Of a DNA stretch of 64,000 nucleotides, positions 56,652 to 63,707 are shown piece after piece (the stretch's first letter is position 1; each line of letters begins with the position of its first letter). Under the pieces are notes generated by a model that was not told the DNA's origin, searched no databases, and saw only the letters and a list, made by a program, of their open reading frames with translations. The DNA comes from Novosphingobium sp. RL4. GTDB taxonomy: Bacteria; Pseudomonadota; Alphaproteobacteria; Sphingomonadales; Sphingomonadaceae. The translations under genes and the position numbers were made by a program. Where the stretch lies: NCBI RefSeq assembly GCF_035658495.1, contig NZ_CP141944.1, positions 1,762,001-1,826,000 on the forward strand, given 5' to 3'.

Positions 56652-57266
56652 TCAGATTTCCCCTTCGTAGATCCGCGTCGGCGTTACCACGGCATCCAGT
56701 ATCCGGTCGTGCGCTTCCACCGGTAGGGTTTCGGCCAGTTGGCAGTCCCATGCAAGGCCGATGGCGGGAACGTCGGGATTGGCATCGAGCCAGCGATCAT
56801 AATGGCCGCCGCCCTGGCCGAGCCGATGACCCTGCGCCGTGAAGGCGAGCAGGGGCACTACGAGGATGGCCGGAACCACGGCCTTGGCGCTGGCGAGCGG
56901 CTGCAGTGCCCCCCAGGGCCCCAGGGTGAGTTGTTCCTCGTCAAAGGGGTTTGCCCATTCGCGAAATTCCATCGCGCTTTCGCGGGCGGCGAACCAGGGG
57001 AGTGCGATATTCCGCCCATGTTCGGAAAGCCACCGCGCCCAGCCGAAGGCCGGTGCCTCATCGCCAACCGGTGCGTAGAGGCCGATGGTCAGCCCCTCCG
57101 GTATCATTTCCGCGACCGGTGCGGGCGGGCGGTTCAGCACGAGCGCGCGCATGCCCTGGGGCAGCGAGGCGACATGCTCCGCGCGGGCAGCCCGGTGCGA
57201 TTTGCGCAGCGCGATTTTCTTGCTCGTAGGGGAGAGAGGAGGCGACGAATCCACCGTGAGTCCCAT
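56652..57266 (-). CDS. fthC: 5-formyltetrahydrofolate cyclo-ligase
   Basis: A 204-residue ATP-dependent enzyme that turns 5-formyl-THF into 5,10-methenyl-THF. N-terminal KIALRKSHRAARAEHV (K-x-x-L-R), central FREWANPFDEEQ, and the nucleotide/folate loop HRLGQGGGHYDRWL (G-x-G-G-G-Y-Y-D-R) followed by IGLAWDCQL. Start MGLTVDSS at 57266 gives the family's usual length; the frame runs open a further 72 codons into what is probably the 6S RNA gene. That placement downstream of ssrS is a classic bacterial linkage. Confidence 0.9.
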   Translation of the reverse strand: MGLTVDSSPPLSPTSKKIALRKSHRAARAEHVASLPQGMRALVLNRPPAPVAEMIPEGLTIGLYAPVGDEAPAFGWARWLSEHGRNIALPWFAARESAMEFREWANPFDEEQLTLGPWGALQPLASAKAVVPAILVVPLLAFTAQGHRLGQGGGHYDRWLDANPDVPAIGLAWDCQLAETLPVEAHDRILDAVVTPTRIYEGEI

Positions 57267-57282
57267 TTCTGGATGATCGGGC

Positions 57283-57470
57283 CGCAACAATACCACCGAA
57301 GGTCTCTCGCGGCATGTCGGAAATCCGGCAATGAATGCCGGCGCGTCAGGGGCTGCGGGAACAACAAGAGCCCCCGGTGAGGTCAGTGCCCATCGGAAGG
57401 TCGAGGATGGGCGATGTCCTCTATGCTGATGAAGTGGGTGACGGGTCCACCATGGGTCGTTTCCTAGAAA
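57283..57470 (-). ncRNA. ssrS: Probable 6S RNA
   Basis: 6S RNA genes sit immediately upstream of the cyclo-ligase gene in many Proteobacteria. Here the ~190 bp upstream, read on the minus strand, fold into a terminal hairpin (57406-57412 with 57388-57394) flanked by a GACCTC/GAGGAC-containing region, and a second hairpin on the 3' side (57369-57374 with 57349-57354), in the order expected for 6S. A closing stem is possible between 57472-57480 and 57341-57348. Borders are approximate, and the assignment rests mainly on synteny. Confidence 0.42.
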
Positions 57471-57593
57471 GTATGCTGACAACGCATTTCTGCGGGCTTG
57501 CGGTGGAAAATCATTCCAACACGCTGTCTTTCTGGCGCATTTGTTGGAACGATATGTTTTTCGTCACTTAGGTGTTCGCGGGGTAAGTGCAAG

Positions 57594-58238
57594 ATGGCTA
57601 TCGGCTGCAGCGTTGATTGGGCGGCGACTGGTTCAATGATTTCGGGCTTTGGCGCCTGGGTGGGTGCTGGTGCTGTTTTTTATGCAGCTTGTAAGGCAGC
57701 GAACACCTTCGACGAGTTTCGCAAACAGAAGGCTCATGAGCGAAGGATGGCTGCTGCGGAGAGCGTGCTGACGCTGGCGTACAAGGTCAGGCGGGCTTTC
57801 GTGGCTGTGCGAGCCATGGGAGCCCTTGGTCATGAGCTGAACGCTGCAATTGAAGAGATACAAAATACCGAATGGTATGGAGGGTTAAACGAATTCGAGA
57901 AGACCCTTGCGCAACAACGACAAATTACGCTCGGACGGGCGGTGCGATACCAGAATGATTGGGATCAAATATTTGAGCAGATGCCGATTGCGAGGGCTTT
58001 GTTTGGTGAAGACGCGGAATCTGCGTTGCAGACTTTGTGGCGCCAACTACTTCAGATACGAATTTCTGCCGACATTTATGCTCAAAGGCGTGAAAATGGC
58101 GGGTTGGACTATGACCAAGCCACCCACGACATATGGGATCATGGCGAGGCAGATGAGCTCAACAGGGTTGGCCGAGAAGTAGCGGGTGCTGTGCAGGCTC
58201 TTGAGGGAATTATGCTGCCTATCCTTCATGGAAACTAG
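57594..58238 (+). CDS. Unknown 214-residue protein between integrase and chromosome junction
   Basis: N-terminal hydrophobic segment (SMISGFGAWVGAGAVFYAAC, ~11-30) followed by a basic, coiled-coil-prone helical region (FDEFRKQKAHERRMAAAESV) and a mostly helical C-terminal domain ending in LEGIMLPILHGN. No domain is recognised. Lower GC, with codons unlike the chromosome, and opposite in direction to the integrase. Start MAIGCSVDW at 57594; a longer frame from 57498 adds residues with no coding look. Position at the extreme end of the island is typical of a cargo (moron) gene, such as phage exclusion or host-benefit factors. Confidence 0.6.
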   Translation: MAIGCSVDWAATGSMISGFGAWVGAGAVFYAACKAANTFDEFRKQKAHERRMAAAESVLTLAYKVRRAFVAVRAMGALGHELNAAIEEIQNTEWYGGLNEFEKTLAQQRQITLGRAVRYQNDWDQIFEQMPIARALFGEDAESALQTLWRQLLQIRISADIYAQRRENGGLDYDQATHDIWDHGEADELNRVGREVAGAVQALEGIMLPILHGN

Positions 58239-58276
58239 TGGTATCGAGAGCCTGGCAGGTGCGCCTCCTTCGAGGC

Positions 58277-59566
58277 TCATGCGCTCTTCTCCTGTTCGTC
58301 GGCGATCGGCGTCGCTGCCAGCGTGTCCAGTGAGCTGGCGATCGCGGCGGCGGTGATCGTGGGGTCTACCGGGCCGTAGACTTTCAGCATAGCCTCGATC
58401 GCGGCGAGGGAGTGGCCGGTGATCGACGCGATCATTTCCTTGGGCATCTTGCGCCGGCGCAGGCGGACGACGCGGGTGCGGCGCAGGTCGTGCCAGACCA
58501 GGTTCTCCATGCTCTTGCGGCCGGTTGTCTTCACGGCATGGTCTATCACCTTGTTCCAGCGGCGGATGAACCGGCGTTCGTTGAACGGGATCCCGTCGTT
58601 GTCCTCATCAACGATCACATAGGAGAGCAGGCGGCGCGGTTTCGCCGCGCGATCGCGCGCACGGTTGCGGCGCAGGGCGGCGTTCAACTTGACCAGGAGC
58701 TTCGGTTCGATCGGGATTTCCATCCAGGTGTCGGCGTCGTCGTCGCTGGTCTTCTCCTGGGCAAAGGTCCAGCCCATCACCTTTCCGTCTTCGCCCGCCA
58801 GCAGTTCGCGGGTGCCGCGATCGAAGATCTCCAGTTCGGTAAGCTGGCCTTCGGTGAAGGCGATGAGATCGCTTTCACGCTGGGCGGTGAACAGCGCCAG
58901 CTCGCGCGCGAGCGCCATCGAGGGCAGGCCGAGGTCATAGGCGGCGGCATCGAATGCGGCGTCATCCTCGGGCGTCCAGATTACCTTGCGGGAGGGCGGG
59001 GCGCCCAGGCCGAAGCTGGTGGCAGGGTTCGATCCCTTTGGGATGATGTCTTCGCTCTCGGCAAAGGCCATGACCAGGCGCAGTGTTTTCAGCAGGTGAT
59101 GGGCGCCGGCGTGGCCGAGGCCGCCATCGGCGATCGGCCGGGCCACCGCCTTGCGCAGGGCAGTGACGCGGGCGGCGGTGACGAAAGCGACGGGGTGCTT
59201 GCCAGCCCATTCCTCAAGCCTGCGGAGGGCGGGCTTGTAGGTCTTCACGGTGTTCGGCTTCAGCAGCGGCCGGCCGGATGCGTTCACGCCGTGCAGCCGT
59301 TCGCGCCGATAGCGTTCGATCAGCGCGCCGAACGTGCCGTTCTGCTGCTTTTTGTCGATGCCGGCCGGGCGATCGCCGCCGGCCTTCCATTCTTCGACCT
59401 TGCGGTTTTCCGCGCGCGCGGCCGCAAGGGCAGCACCTTCATCCTTGCCGAGCGAGATGGGTTTCCACCCGGCGTCGGCCAGTGTCTTGCTGGGCTGCCA
59501 GTACCAGCTGGTGATGCCGGCCTTGTTTGTTTTCCCGACCAGGAGGGGGATGCGGATCTTGGCCAT
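58277..59566 (-). CDS. int: Phage-type tyrosine recombinase (integrase)
   Basis: A 429-residue site-specific recombinase. An N-terminal arm-binding region (1-75) leads to a SAM-like core-binding domain (~80-185) and the catalytic domain: Arg230 in LFTAQRESDLIAF, His359 and Arg362 in VWHDLRRTRVV, His385 in SITGHSLAAI and nucleophile Tyr397 in MLKVYGPVDP. All key residues are present, so it should be active. It reads toward the chromosome junction, and the HTH gene ends 2 bp before its start. Confidence 0.93.
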   Translation of the reverse strand: MAKIRIPLLVGKTNKAGITSWYWQPSKTLADAGWKPISLGKDEGAALAAARAENRKVEEWKAGGDRPAGIDKKQQNGTFGALIERYRRERLHGVNASGRPLLKPNTVKTYKPALRRLEEWAGKHPVAFVTAARVTALRKAVARPIADGGLGHAGAHHLLKTLRLVMAFAESEDIIPKGSNPATSFGLGAPPSRKVIWTPEDDAAFDAAAYDLGLPSMALARELALFTAQRESDLIAFTEGQLTELEIFDRGTRELLAGEDGKVMGWTFAQEKTSDDDADTWMEIPIEPKLLVKLNAALRRNRARDRAAKPRRLLSYVIVDEDNDGIPFNERRFIRRWNKVIDHAVKTTGRKSMENLVWHDLRRTRVVRLRRRKMPKEMIASITGHSLAAIEAMLKVYGPVDPTITAAAIASSLDTLAATPIADEQEKSA

Positions 59567-59568
59567 GG

Positions 59569-59874
59569 TCAGCCCTTCCTCTGATCGGCGCGGCGGGCGT
59601 CGGGCTTGCCCATGCGCTGAAGCTGGCGTTCGGTGAGGTTGCCGGCGAAGGCGGGCGAGATCTTCCGTTCCAGTTTGCGGCAGTGATCGGCATGGCGGAT
59701 GAGCGCGCGGCCGACTTCGCGCATGATGCCATCATGGAGCGGGCGTTCGCCGGTCAGCCAGCGCCGGACGGCGCGCGGGGTGACGTCCAGGATCCGCGCG
59801 GTGACGGTCTGGCCGCCCAGGGCCGTCACGGCGGCCGAGAACGTTTCTATCTGTATATCGGGGAATTGGGGCAT
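59569..59874 (-). CDS. HTH DNA-binding protein upstream of the integrase
   Basis: A 101-residue protein with a helix-turn-helix near residues 17-42 (TALGGQTVTARILDVTPRAV RRWLTGERPL), in which T-x-x-x-x-x-G-V/D-T-P-R-x-V-x-x-W resembles Cro/YdaS- or MarR-antitoxin-like HTHs. A basic C-terminus follows. Only 2 bp separate its stop from the integrase start, so the two are translationally coupled and it may control excision or integrase expression. Confidence 0.65.
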   Translation of the reverse strand: MPQFPDIQIETFSAAVTALGGQTVTARILDVTPRAVRRWLTGERPLHDGIMREVGRALIRHADHCRKLERKISPAFAGNLTERQLQRMGKPDARRADQRKG

Positions 59875-59928
59875 GTAGCCGGTCCTCGGTTGACCATGGC
59901 AGGGCCCAGTTGGCCGCCGCGCCGTGTA

Positions 59929-59949
59929 GGCGGGAGGCTAGCTCCCGCC
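59929..59949 (-). terminator. Hairpin between the early operon and the HTH-int pair
   Basis: GGCGGGAG (59929-59936) pairs with CTCCCGCC (59942-59949) around a 5-nt loop, just after the last gene of the operon. No U-tract; could be a weak terminator or operator. Confidence 0.4.
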
Positions 59950-59961
59950 ATGGTTGGGGTT

Positions 59962-60165
59962 TCAGATTGCGTCCGCCCGGGCGATGCGCAGGTTCAGGAT
60001 CGTGAGGTAGGCGCCCATGGATGCGTACTGGGCGCGGAGCAGTTGCTGATCGGTGGGTTCGAGCGTGCTGAACACCTGGCCCTCCAGAAACGTGGTGAGT
60101 GCGTTGCTTCTGGCTGCCAGTTCTCGCGCCTCGACGATCATGCGCTCGACATGAGGGGCGTTCAC
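59962..60165 (-). CDS. Phage protein of unknown function (67 aa)
   Basis: MNAPHVERMIVEARELAARS, then NALTTFLEGQVFSTL and LLRAQYASMGAYLTILNLRI: an all-helical, coiled-coil-like small protein of the sort common in phage early regions (helix-turn-helix of helices with a F-S-T-L-x-x-x-x-x-x-L-L-x-x-Q-x-x-x-M pattern). GTG start overlaps the preceding stop (GTGA). It has been seen by me next to Acb2-like genes, but I cannot name the family. Confidence 0.55.
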   Translation of the reverse strand: MNAPHVERMIVEARELAARSNALTTFLEGQVFSTLEPTDQQLLRAQYASMGAYLTILNLRIARADAI

Positions 60166-60401
60166 TGCACGTTCGCCCGAACGGCAGCGTCCTTGGCTTC
60201 GAGAAGCTTGCGCAGGGCTACGGTGCGTTCCGGGTTGCGGGGAAGCGTGTCGACGATGTGGCCGGCAAGGTCGCAGAACGGCCTTGAGGCGCCCTGCAGC
60301 TTGTCCGGCAGATGGCTGTAATGGAAGTACCGCAGGATAGGGTCGATCTGCAGCTGGTCCACACTGAATTCCTTCGGTGCGGGATGGATGGCGTCGGTCA
60401 T
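60162..60401 (-). CDS. Acb2/Tad1-like small protein (candidate cyclic-nucleotide sponge)
   Basis: A 79-residue protein: ILRYFHYSHLPDKLQGASRP (22-41) followed by FCDLAGHIVDTLPRNPERTV and ALRKLLEAKDAAVRA. The arrangement (aromatic-F-x-Y-x-x-x-P, then F-x-x-L-A-x-x-I-V-x-x-x-P, then E-R-T-x-A-L-R-K-L-x-E-A-x-x-A) matches the helical-hairpin family that includes Acb2 of phage PaMx33 and the core of Tad1, which bind CBASS and Thoeris cyclic nucleotides. AGAGGTAG precedes ATG 60401. Not shown experimentally for this sequence; the close relatives in Gram-negative phages are mostly unstudied. Confidence 0.62.
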   Translation of the reverse strand: MTDAIHPAPKEFSVDQLQIDPILRYFHYSHLPDKLQGASRPFCDLAGHIVDTLPRNPERTVALRKLLEAKDAAVRANVQ

Positions 60402-60446
60402 ATCTACCTCTGGTGATGATGCCGGCGACCGGCCGGCGCGGATAGC

Positions 60447-60740
60447 TCATTGCCGAACGATGCTCGGGGAAGCGTGGATGGGGCTTTGGCCGCGATCGAG
60501 CCGCTCGGCGTCGTCGATCGCGTTGCGCAGTAAGGTGATGTGGGCTTCAACTTCCTCTCGATCGAGGAAGGCCACGGCGCCGATTGGCGCGCCGGGATCG
60601 TTTAAGACGATCGCAGCGAAGTTACCGCTGTTGAGGGCTACGGTGTGGAAGGCGGTTGATGTCGACACGAGGCAGGGCTTCATGCCCTGCTCGTGCGTGA
60701 GCATATCAACCACGGGCGGAAGAATGCGGGCCCTGCTCAT
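60447..60740 (-). CDS. Phage protein of unknown function (97 aa)
   Basis: MSRARILPPVVDMLTHEQGM, then a beta-rich middle with AFHTVALNSGNFAAIVLNDP and AIDDAERLDRGQ near the C-terminus. No family recognised. The start at 60740 overlaps the upstream gene stop as ATGA. Confidence 0.5.
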   Translation of the reverse strand: MSRARILPPVVDMLTHEQGMKPCLVSTSTAFHTVALNSGNFAAIVLNDPGAPIGAVAFLDREEVEAHITLLRNAIDDAERLDRGQSPIHASPSIVRQ

Positions 60741-61315
60741 AGCGCCATTGCCTCCTGTGCCTGCCCGTCGCGGGCGGCGATTTCGGTTTCGATGATGTGC
60801 CACTGTTCGCGGGCGTCCCGTTCGGCCAGGGAGGGCGCGGCGCTGGCGAAGTGGCAGCGGGCGCCGTTGCTGGGGGTCCAGTCGTAGCCGAGCTCGTAGA
60901 TCGCGCGCATGCAGGTGAGGCGGCGGGTGAAGAGATCCGCGTCGCGCTGGGTGAGCTGGCCCTTGCGGATCCAGAGCGGGTAGAGCCGCTGCCGGTTATC
61001 CAGTTCGCGCGTGATCGCGGCCCGGCGCTGGTGCCAGGTGTAGCCGTGCAGCTTGTGCAGCTTCAGCGGATTGGTGCAGGGCTTGCCTTGATCCAGCGGG
61101 GCCATGGCCTGCTGGAAGCGCTGGGCGTCTTCCAGCAAGGCGCTGAACAGGTCCGTCTGGTGCTGCCGCTCCTGTTCCGTCATCTGGCCCTTGCGGACCA
61201 TCGCGGGGAACGCTTCGCGCCGGCGCGCCAGTTCGCGGCGCAGCTCTGCCTGCAGGTCGATCCAGGACACGTCCGGGAAGGCGTGATGGGGCGGAATGCG
61301 ATCGGGGGCGATCAT
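60737..61315 (-). CDS. Phage protein of unknown function with an internal repeat (192 aa)
   Basis: Two related segments are visible: LARRREAFPAMVRKGQMTEQ and, about 75 residues later, LDNRQRLYPLWIRKGQLTQRD, each followed by a helix. This R-x-x-x-(F/Y)-P-x-x-(V/I)-R-K-G-Q-(M/L)-T repeat points to an internal duplication. A glycine/tyrosine-rich HGYTWHQRR separates them. Start MIAPDRIPPH at 61315 overlaps the preceding stop (ATGA). Confidence 0.55.
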   Translation of the reverse strand: MIAPDRIPPHHAFPDVSWIDLQAELRRELARRREAFPAMVRKGQMTEQERQHQTDLFSALLEDAQRFQQAMAPLDQGKPCTNPLKLHKLHGYTWHQRRAAITRELDNRQRLYPLWIRKGQLTQRDADLFTRRLTCMRAIYELGYDWTPSNGARCHFASAAPSLAERDAREQWHIIETEIAARDGQAQEAMAL

Positions 61316-61761
61316 GCCTCGGGTTCCTTTCCGAGAGCACGGCGGGCAGTGCGATAGTTTCTGACGAGAAGGCGGAACTTCGCCCATTCCCCATCATCTT
61401 CGGTGTCTGCGATCTGGTCGCAGCATTCCGCGAACGGCTCCAACGCCTCCCGCAGCCGCTTGTTTTCCTCTGCCATTGCGAGGATGGCGGGGACGAGGTT
61501 GCGGAGGTGGGCGACAAGTTCGGCGTTTGCCATGCCGATAACGTCCCACGCCATCCCGCCTTCGCCGTCGCGGTCATCCTCGATCAGCTTATGGTCGCTG
61601 TTGACGGTGTCCATCAGCGTGCGCCACTTGCCGCCCACCTCCGCGCCGACGAAATAGTCATGGCTACGGGTGATTTCGTCCGCCTCGTGGTCTGTTTCCC
61701 ACGGTCCCGACGTTGCAACTTCATCCAGCGCGCGCAGCTTGTCAGTGTCGATATCGGTCAT
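61312..61761 (-). CDS. Ead/Ea22-like phage protein
   Basis: A 149-residue acidic protein: MTDIDTDKLRALDEVATSGP W at the N-terminus is the A-T-x-G-P-W-E motif of Ead/Ea22-like lambdoid early proteins; a central VAHLRNLVPAILAMAEENKR LREAL is a leucine-rich coiled coil. Function unknown. Overlaps its upstream neighbour by ATGA. Confidence 0.6.
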   Translation of the reverse strand: MTDIDTDKLRALDEVATSGPWETDHEADEITRSHDYFVGAEVGGKWRTLMDTVNSDHKLIEDDRDGEGGMAWDVIGMANAELVAHLRNLVPAILAMAEENKRLREALEPFAECCDQIADTEDDGEWAKFRLLVRNYRTARRALGKEPEA

Positions 61762-62108
61762 CGGCGCGGTTCCTTCCCGCTCGCGATCCGCTCAAGTGAA
61801 GGAAGCATTTGCCGGGAGCACCAGAAATCACGCTCGATCCCGTCCGAGAGACATAGATCAACGAGGAAGTCTCCCGCCTCCTTCTCGACCTCGCATTCCG
61901 CCTTTACGGCATCCCATAGCAATTGGGCGGCGCCATCGGTTTCGGTAAGAAAATTGGCGATCGTGAACACGCGGTTCTGCTCATGGTCTGCCCCGCACAG
62001 ATGGATGCCGCAGTTACACGGATCGTAAGTGCGGTTGGCCCACGCCAGTTCGCTTTCACGCGGCCTCTGCTTTGTGGTTTCGGCGGTGTGGAAGGTGACG
62101 GTGCTCAT
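61758..62108 (-). CDS. Phage protein of unknown function with a Cys-rich motif (116 aa)
   Basis: Contains YDPCNCGIHLCGADHEQNRV (C-x-C-x4-C-x2-D-H), a probable metal-binding knot, then an acidic helical part EVEKEAGDFLVDLCLSDGIE. Start MSTVTFHTAE at 62108 overlaps the previous stop (ATGA). Family not recognised. Confidence 0.5.
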   Translation of the reverse strand: MSTVTFHTAETTKQRPRESELAWANRTYDPCNCGIHLCGADHEQNRVFTIANFLTETDGAAQLLWDAVKAECEVEKEAGDFLVDLCLSDGIERDFWCSRQMLPSLERIASGKEPRR

Positions 62109-62293
62109 GATCCGATCCTCATCAGACGGTCGATCGCGTCCTGGGCGCGGCGGGCGCCGCGTTGCCAGTAGGATCGGCTCTGGCTTTGCGGCCGGTAAGG
62201 GCATTTGGCCGGGGGGCCGCCGCCCAAGCGTTCCGCGATGATGGCATCGCGGCCTTCCTTCATCAGGCGGGGGCGAGAGAACGGCTGCCGCAT
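62105..62293 (-). CDS. RMF-like (ribosome modulation factor / CrpP-like) small protein
   Basis: A 62-residue basic protein: LMKEGRDAIIAERLGGGPPA then KCPYRPQSQSRSYWQRGARRAQ. E. coli RMF has the same backbone G-x-x-A-G-x-x-G-x-x-x-x-x-x-C-P-Y-x-x-x-x-x-R-x-x-W-x-x-G-W-x-x-A. The likeness makes it an RMF/CrpP-fold protein; whether it dimerises ribosomes or has another phage task is unknown. Overlaps both neighbours (ATGA and TGATG). Confidence 0.55.
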   Translation of the reverse strand: MRQPFSRPRLMKEGRDAIIAERLGGGPPAKCPYRPQSQSRSYWQRGARRAQDAIDRLMRIGS

Positions 62294-63363
62294 CAGGCCA
62301 CCACCTTCTGCTTGCAGAATTTGTCTGTGCAGCTGCCGGCTTCGCGCAGGTCCACGTTGCGGTCGCACTGGTCGCACCAGCGTTTGCCGGTGAAGGGCTG
62401 GGCCGATCGCGGCGAGGTGGTGGGCGGCGGCGTGCGGGATTGCGCGGGGGCGGGTGCCGGTGACGGTGCTGGCGCTGGCGCTGGCGCTGGCGCCTGGGGG
62501 GGTGGTGCCGGTGCGAGGGGGCTACCCTTGGCGCGCATCCAGGCTGCGGTCATCACGGCGCCGGCGGCGTCCGAAAAGTTGAGCCCGGGGTTGTCCACGC
62601 GGGCGCGGGCAACTTCGCTGCGCCAGTCATCCTGGCTGCGGATGGCCAGCATGGTAATGAACTTTTCGAGCAGGTCGCCGGTGAAGCTGCCGTCCCGCTT
62701 GTACTGGACAGCGCAGACGAGGGCGATGCCGGGGAAGATGGTGCCGGCGTATTGCAGCACCTGGCCGGCGAAGGCCTGCGAGAGGATATGCAGTGCCGTG
62801 GCGGTCTGCTCCGCGCCGCGCCGGCGCCAGGCTGCCTCTATGCCGCCAATGTTCGATACCATGCCCGGCTTCCAGGCGTTGTGATTGCCATGGGGCGCGA
62901 TCGAGAGGCCGGCATCGGCCATGGCCTGGGCGATGGCGCAGCTTTCCGGGTTGCCGCTGGCCAGTGCGGCCTTGAACAGGTCCAGCTTCTTCAGGGGCTT
63001 TCGCTCCTGGTTGAGTTTCACGAAGCTGGCGGCTTCCCGGGCGACGTCGGCATATGTGAGCACGACGCAGGGCAGCTGGCCGATATCGCCGCGCAGCTTT
63101 GCGGCTTCCAGGCGGTGCTGGCCGTCGATCACATAGTGCGCTTCCGTTTCGCCATCGATGCGGCGGGCGACCACCAGCGGCAGGCACAGATCCCAGTCCC
63201 AGTTCTGGGCGATGCGGCGTATCAGCAGCTGGCTATCGGCCCCTGCGGCCGAGCGCTGATAGCAGGCATCCACCGCCAGTTCGGACGGGGGCAGGAACTG
63301 CAGCACCGGCAGGCGGCCGAGCGGCTTGTTGAGCTTGAGTTTCGGAGCGGGCTGCTGTGCCAT
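62293..63363 (-). CDS. ParB-like nuclease-domain protein with Pro/Ala linker and zinc tail
   Basis: A 356-residue protein. Residues ~15-130 are a ParB/Srx-like fold: VVARRIDGETEAHYVIDGQHRLEAAK contains the family's D-G-x-H-R motif. Residues ~130-270 are helical. Then a low-complexity Ala/Pro linker (~276-310, encoded by GGCGCT-type repeats on the plus strand near 62450-62510) joins a C-terminal four-cysteine site (WCDQCDRN ... CTDKFCKQKV). The ParB fold in phages serves DNA partition, nicking or transcription control. Start MAQQPAPK at 63363 overlaps the previous stop as TGATG. Confidence 0.7.
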   Translation of the reverse strand: MAQQPAPKLKLNKPLGRLPVLQFLPPSELAVDACYQRSAAGADSQLLIRRIAQNWDWDLCLPLVVARRIDGETEAHYVIDGQHRLEAAKLRGDIGQLPCVVLTYADVAREAASFVKLNQERKPLKKLDLFKAALASGNPESCAIAQAMADAGLSIAPHGNHNAWKPGMVSNIGGIEAAWRRRGAEQTATALHILSQAFAGQVLQYAGTIFPGIALVCAVQYKRDGSFTGDLLEKFITMLAIRSQDDWRSEVARARVDNPGLNFSDAAGAVMTAAWMRAKGSPLAPAPPPQAPAPAPAPAPSPAPAPAQSRTPPPTTSPRSAQPFTGKRWCDQCDRNVDLREAGSCTDKFCKQKVVA

Positions 63364-63707
63364 CAGTAGGGAACCTCGCTTTCGGGGATTTCCATCGGGC
63401 CGCCGGCGAGCAGCAGCGCTGATCCCGGGCATTGGTCGTAGAGGAAGTTGGCGCAGGCGGACGCGAGCTGCCCGAGCGCCTCGCGGTAGCTCTGGTCTTC
63501 CCCGTCGCGGCCGGGGAAGAGATCCGCTTCCACGCGGGCGGTGCGGAGCAGGGCTTCCGCCAGCTGGGCGACCGGCTCAGGGTCCCCGAAGGGGTGGAGG
63601 CCGATCGCAAAGCCTTCGCGCTTGAACCGGAGCAGCTCCGAGGCTGCTTCGATCGCGACATGTGCGGCGATGAACGCACTGTCCTGGTGCTCGGCGACGC
63701 GGCCCAT
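63363..63707 (-). CDS. Phage protein of unknown function (114 aa)
   Basis: Helical protein beginning MGRVAEHQDSAFIAAHVAIE AA, with a middle FGDPEPVAQLAEALLRTARVE and a C-terminal ALLLAGGPMEIPESEVPY. No family recognised. Start at 63707 overlaps the stop of the GapR-like gene as TGATG, and its own stop overlaps the ParB-like start the same way. Confidence 0.5.
   Translation of the reverse strand: MGRVAEHQDSAFIAAHVAIEAASELLRFKREGFAIGLHPFGDPEPVAQLAEALLRTARVEADLFPGRDGEDQSYREALGQLASACANFLYDQCPGSALLLAGGPMEIPESEVPY

Noticed and set aside
57267-57482. Upstream extension of the cyclo-ligase frame
   Set aside because: No similarity to the enzyme; the stretch is better explained as 6S RNA and leader sequence.
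62440-62520. Tandem short repeats, considered as a CRISPR or satellite
   Set aside because: The unit is about 6 bp with no spacers and lies in the coding frame of the Ala-Pro linker of the ParB-like protein.
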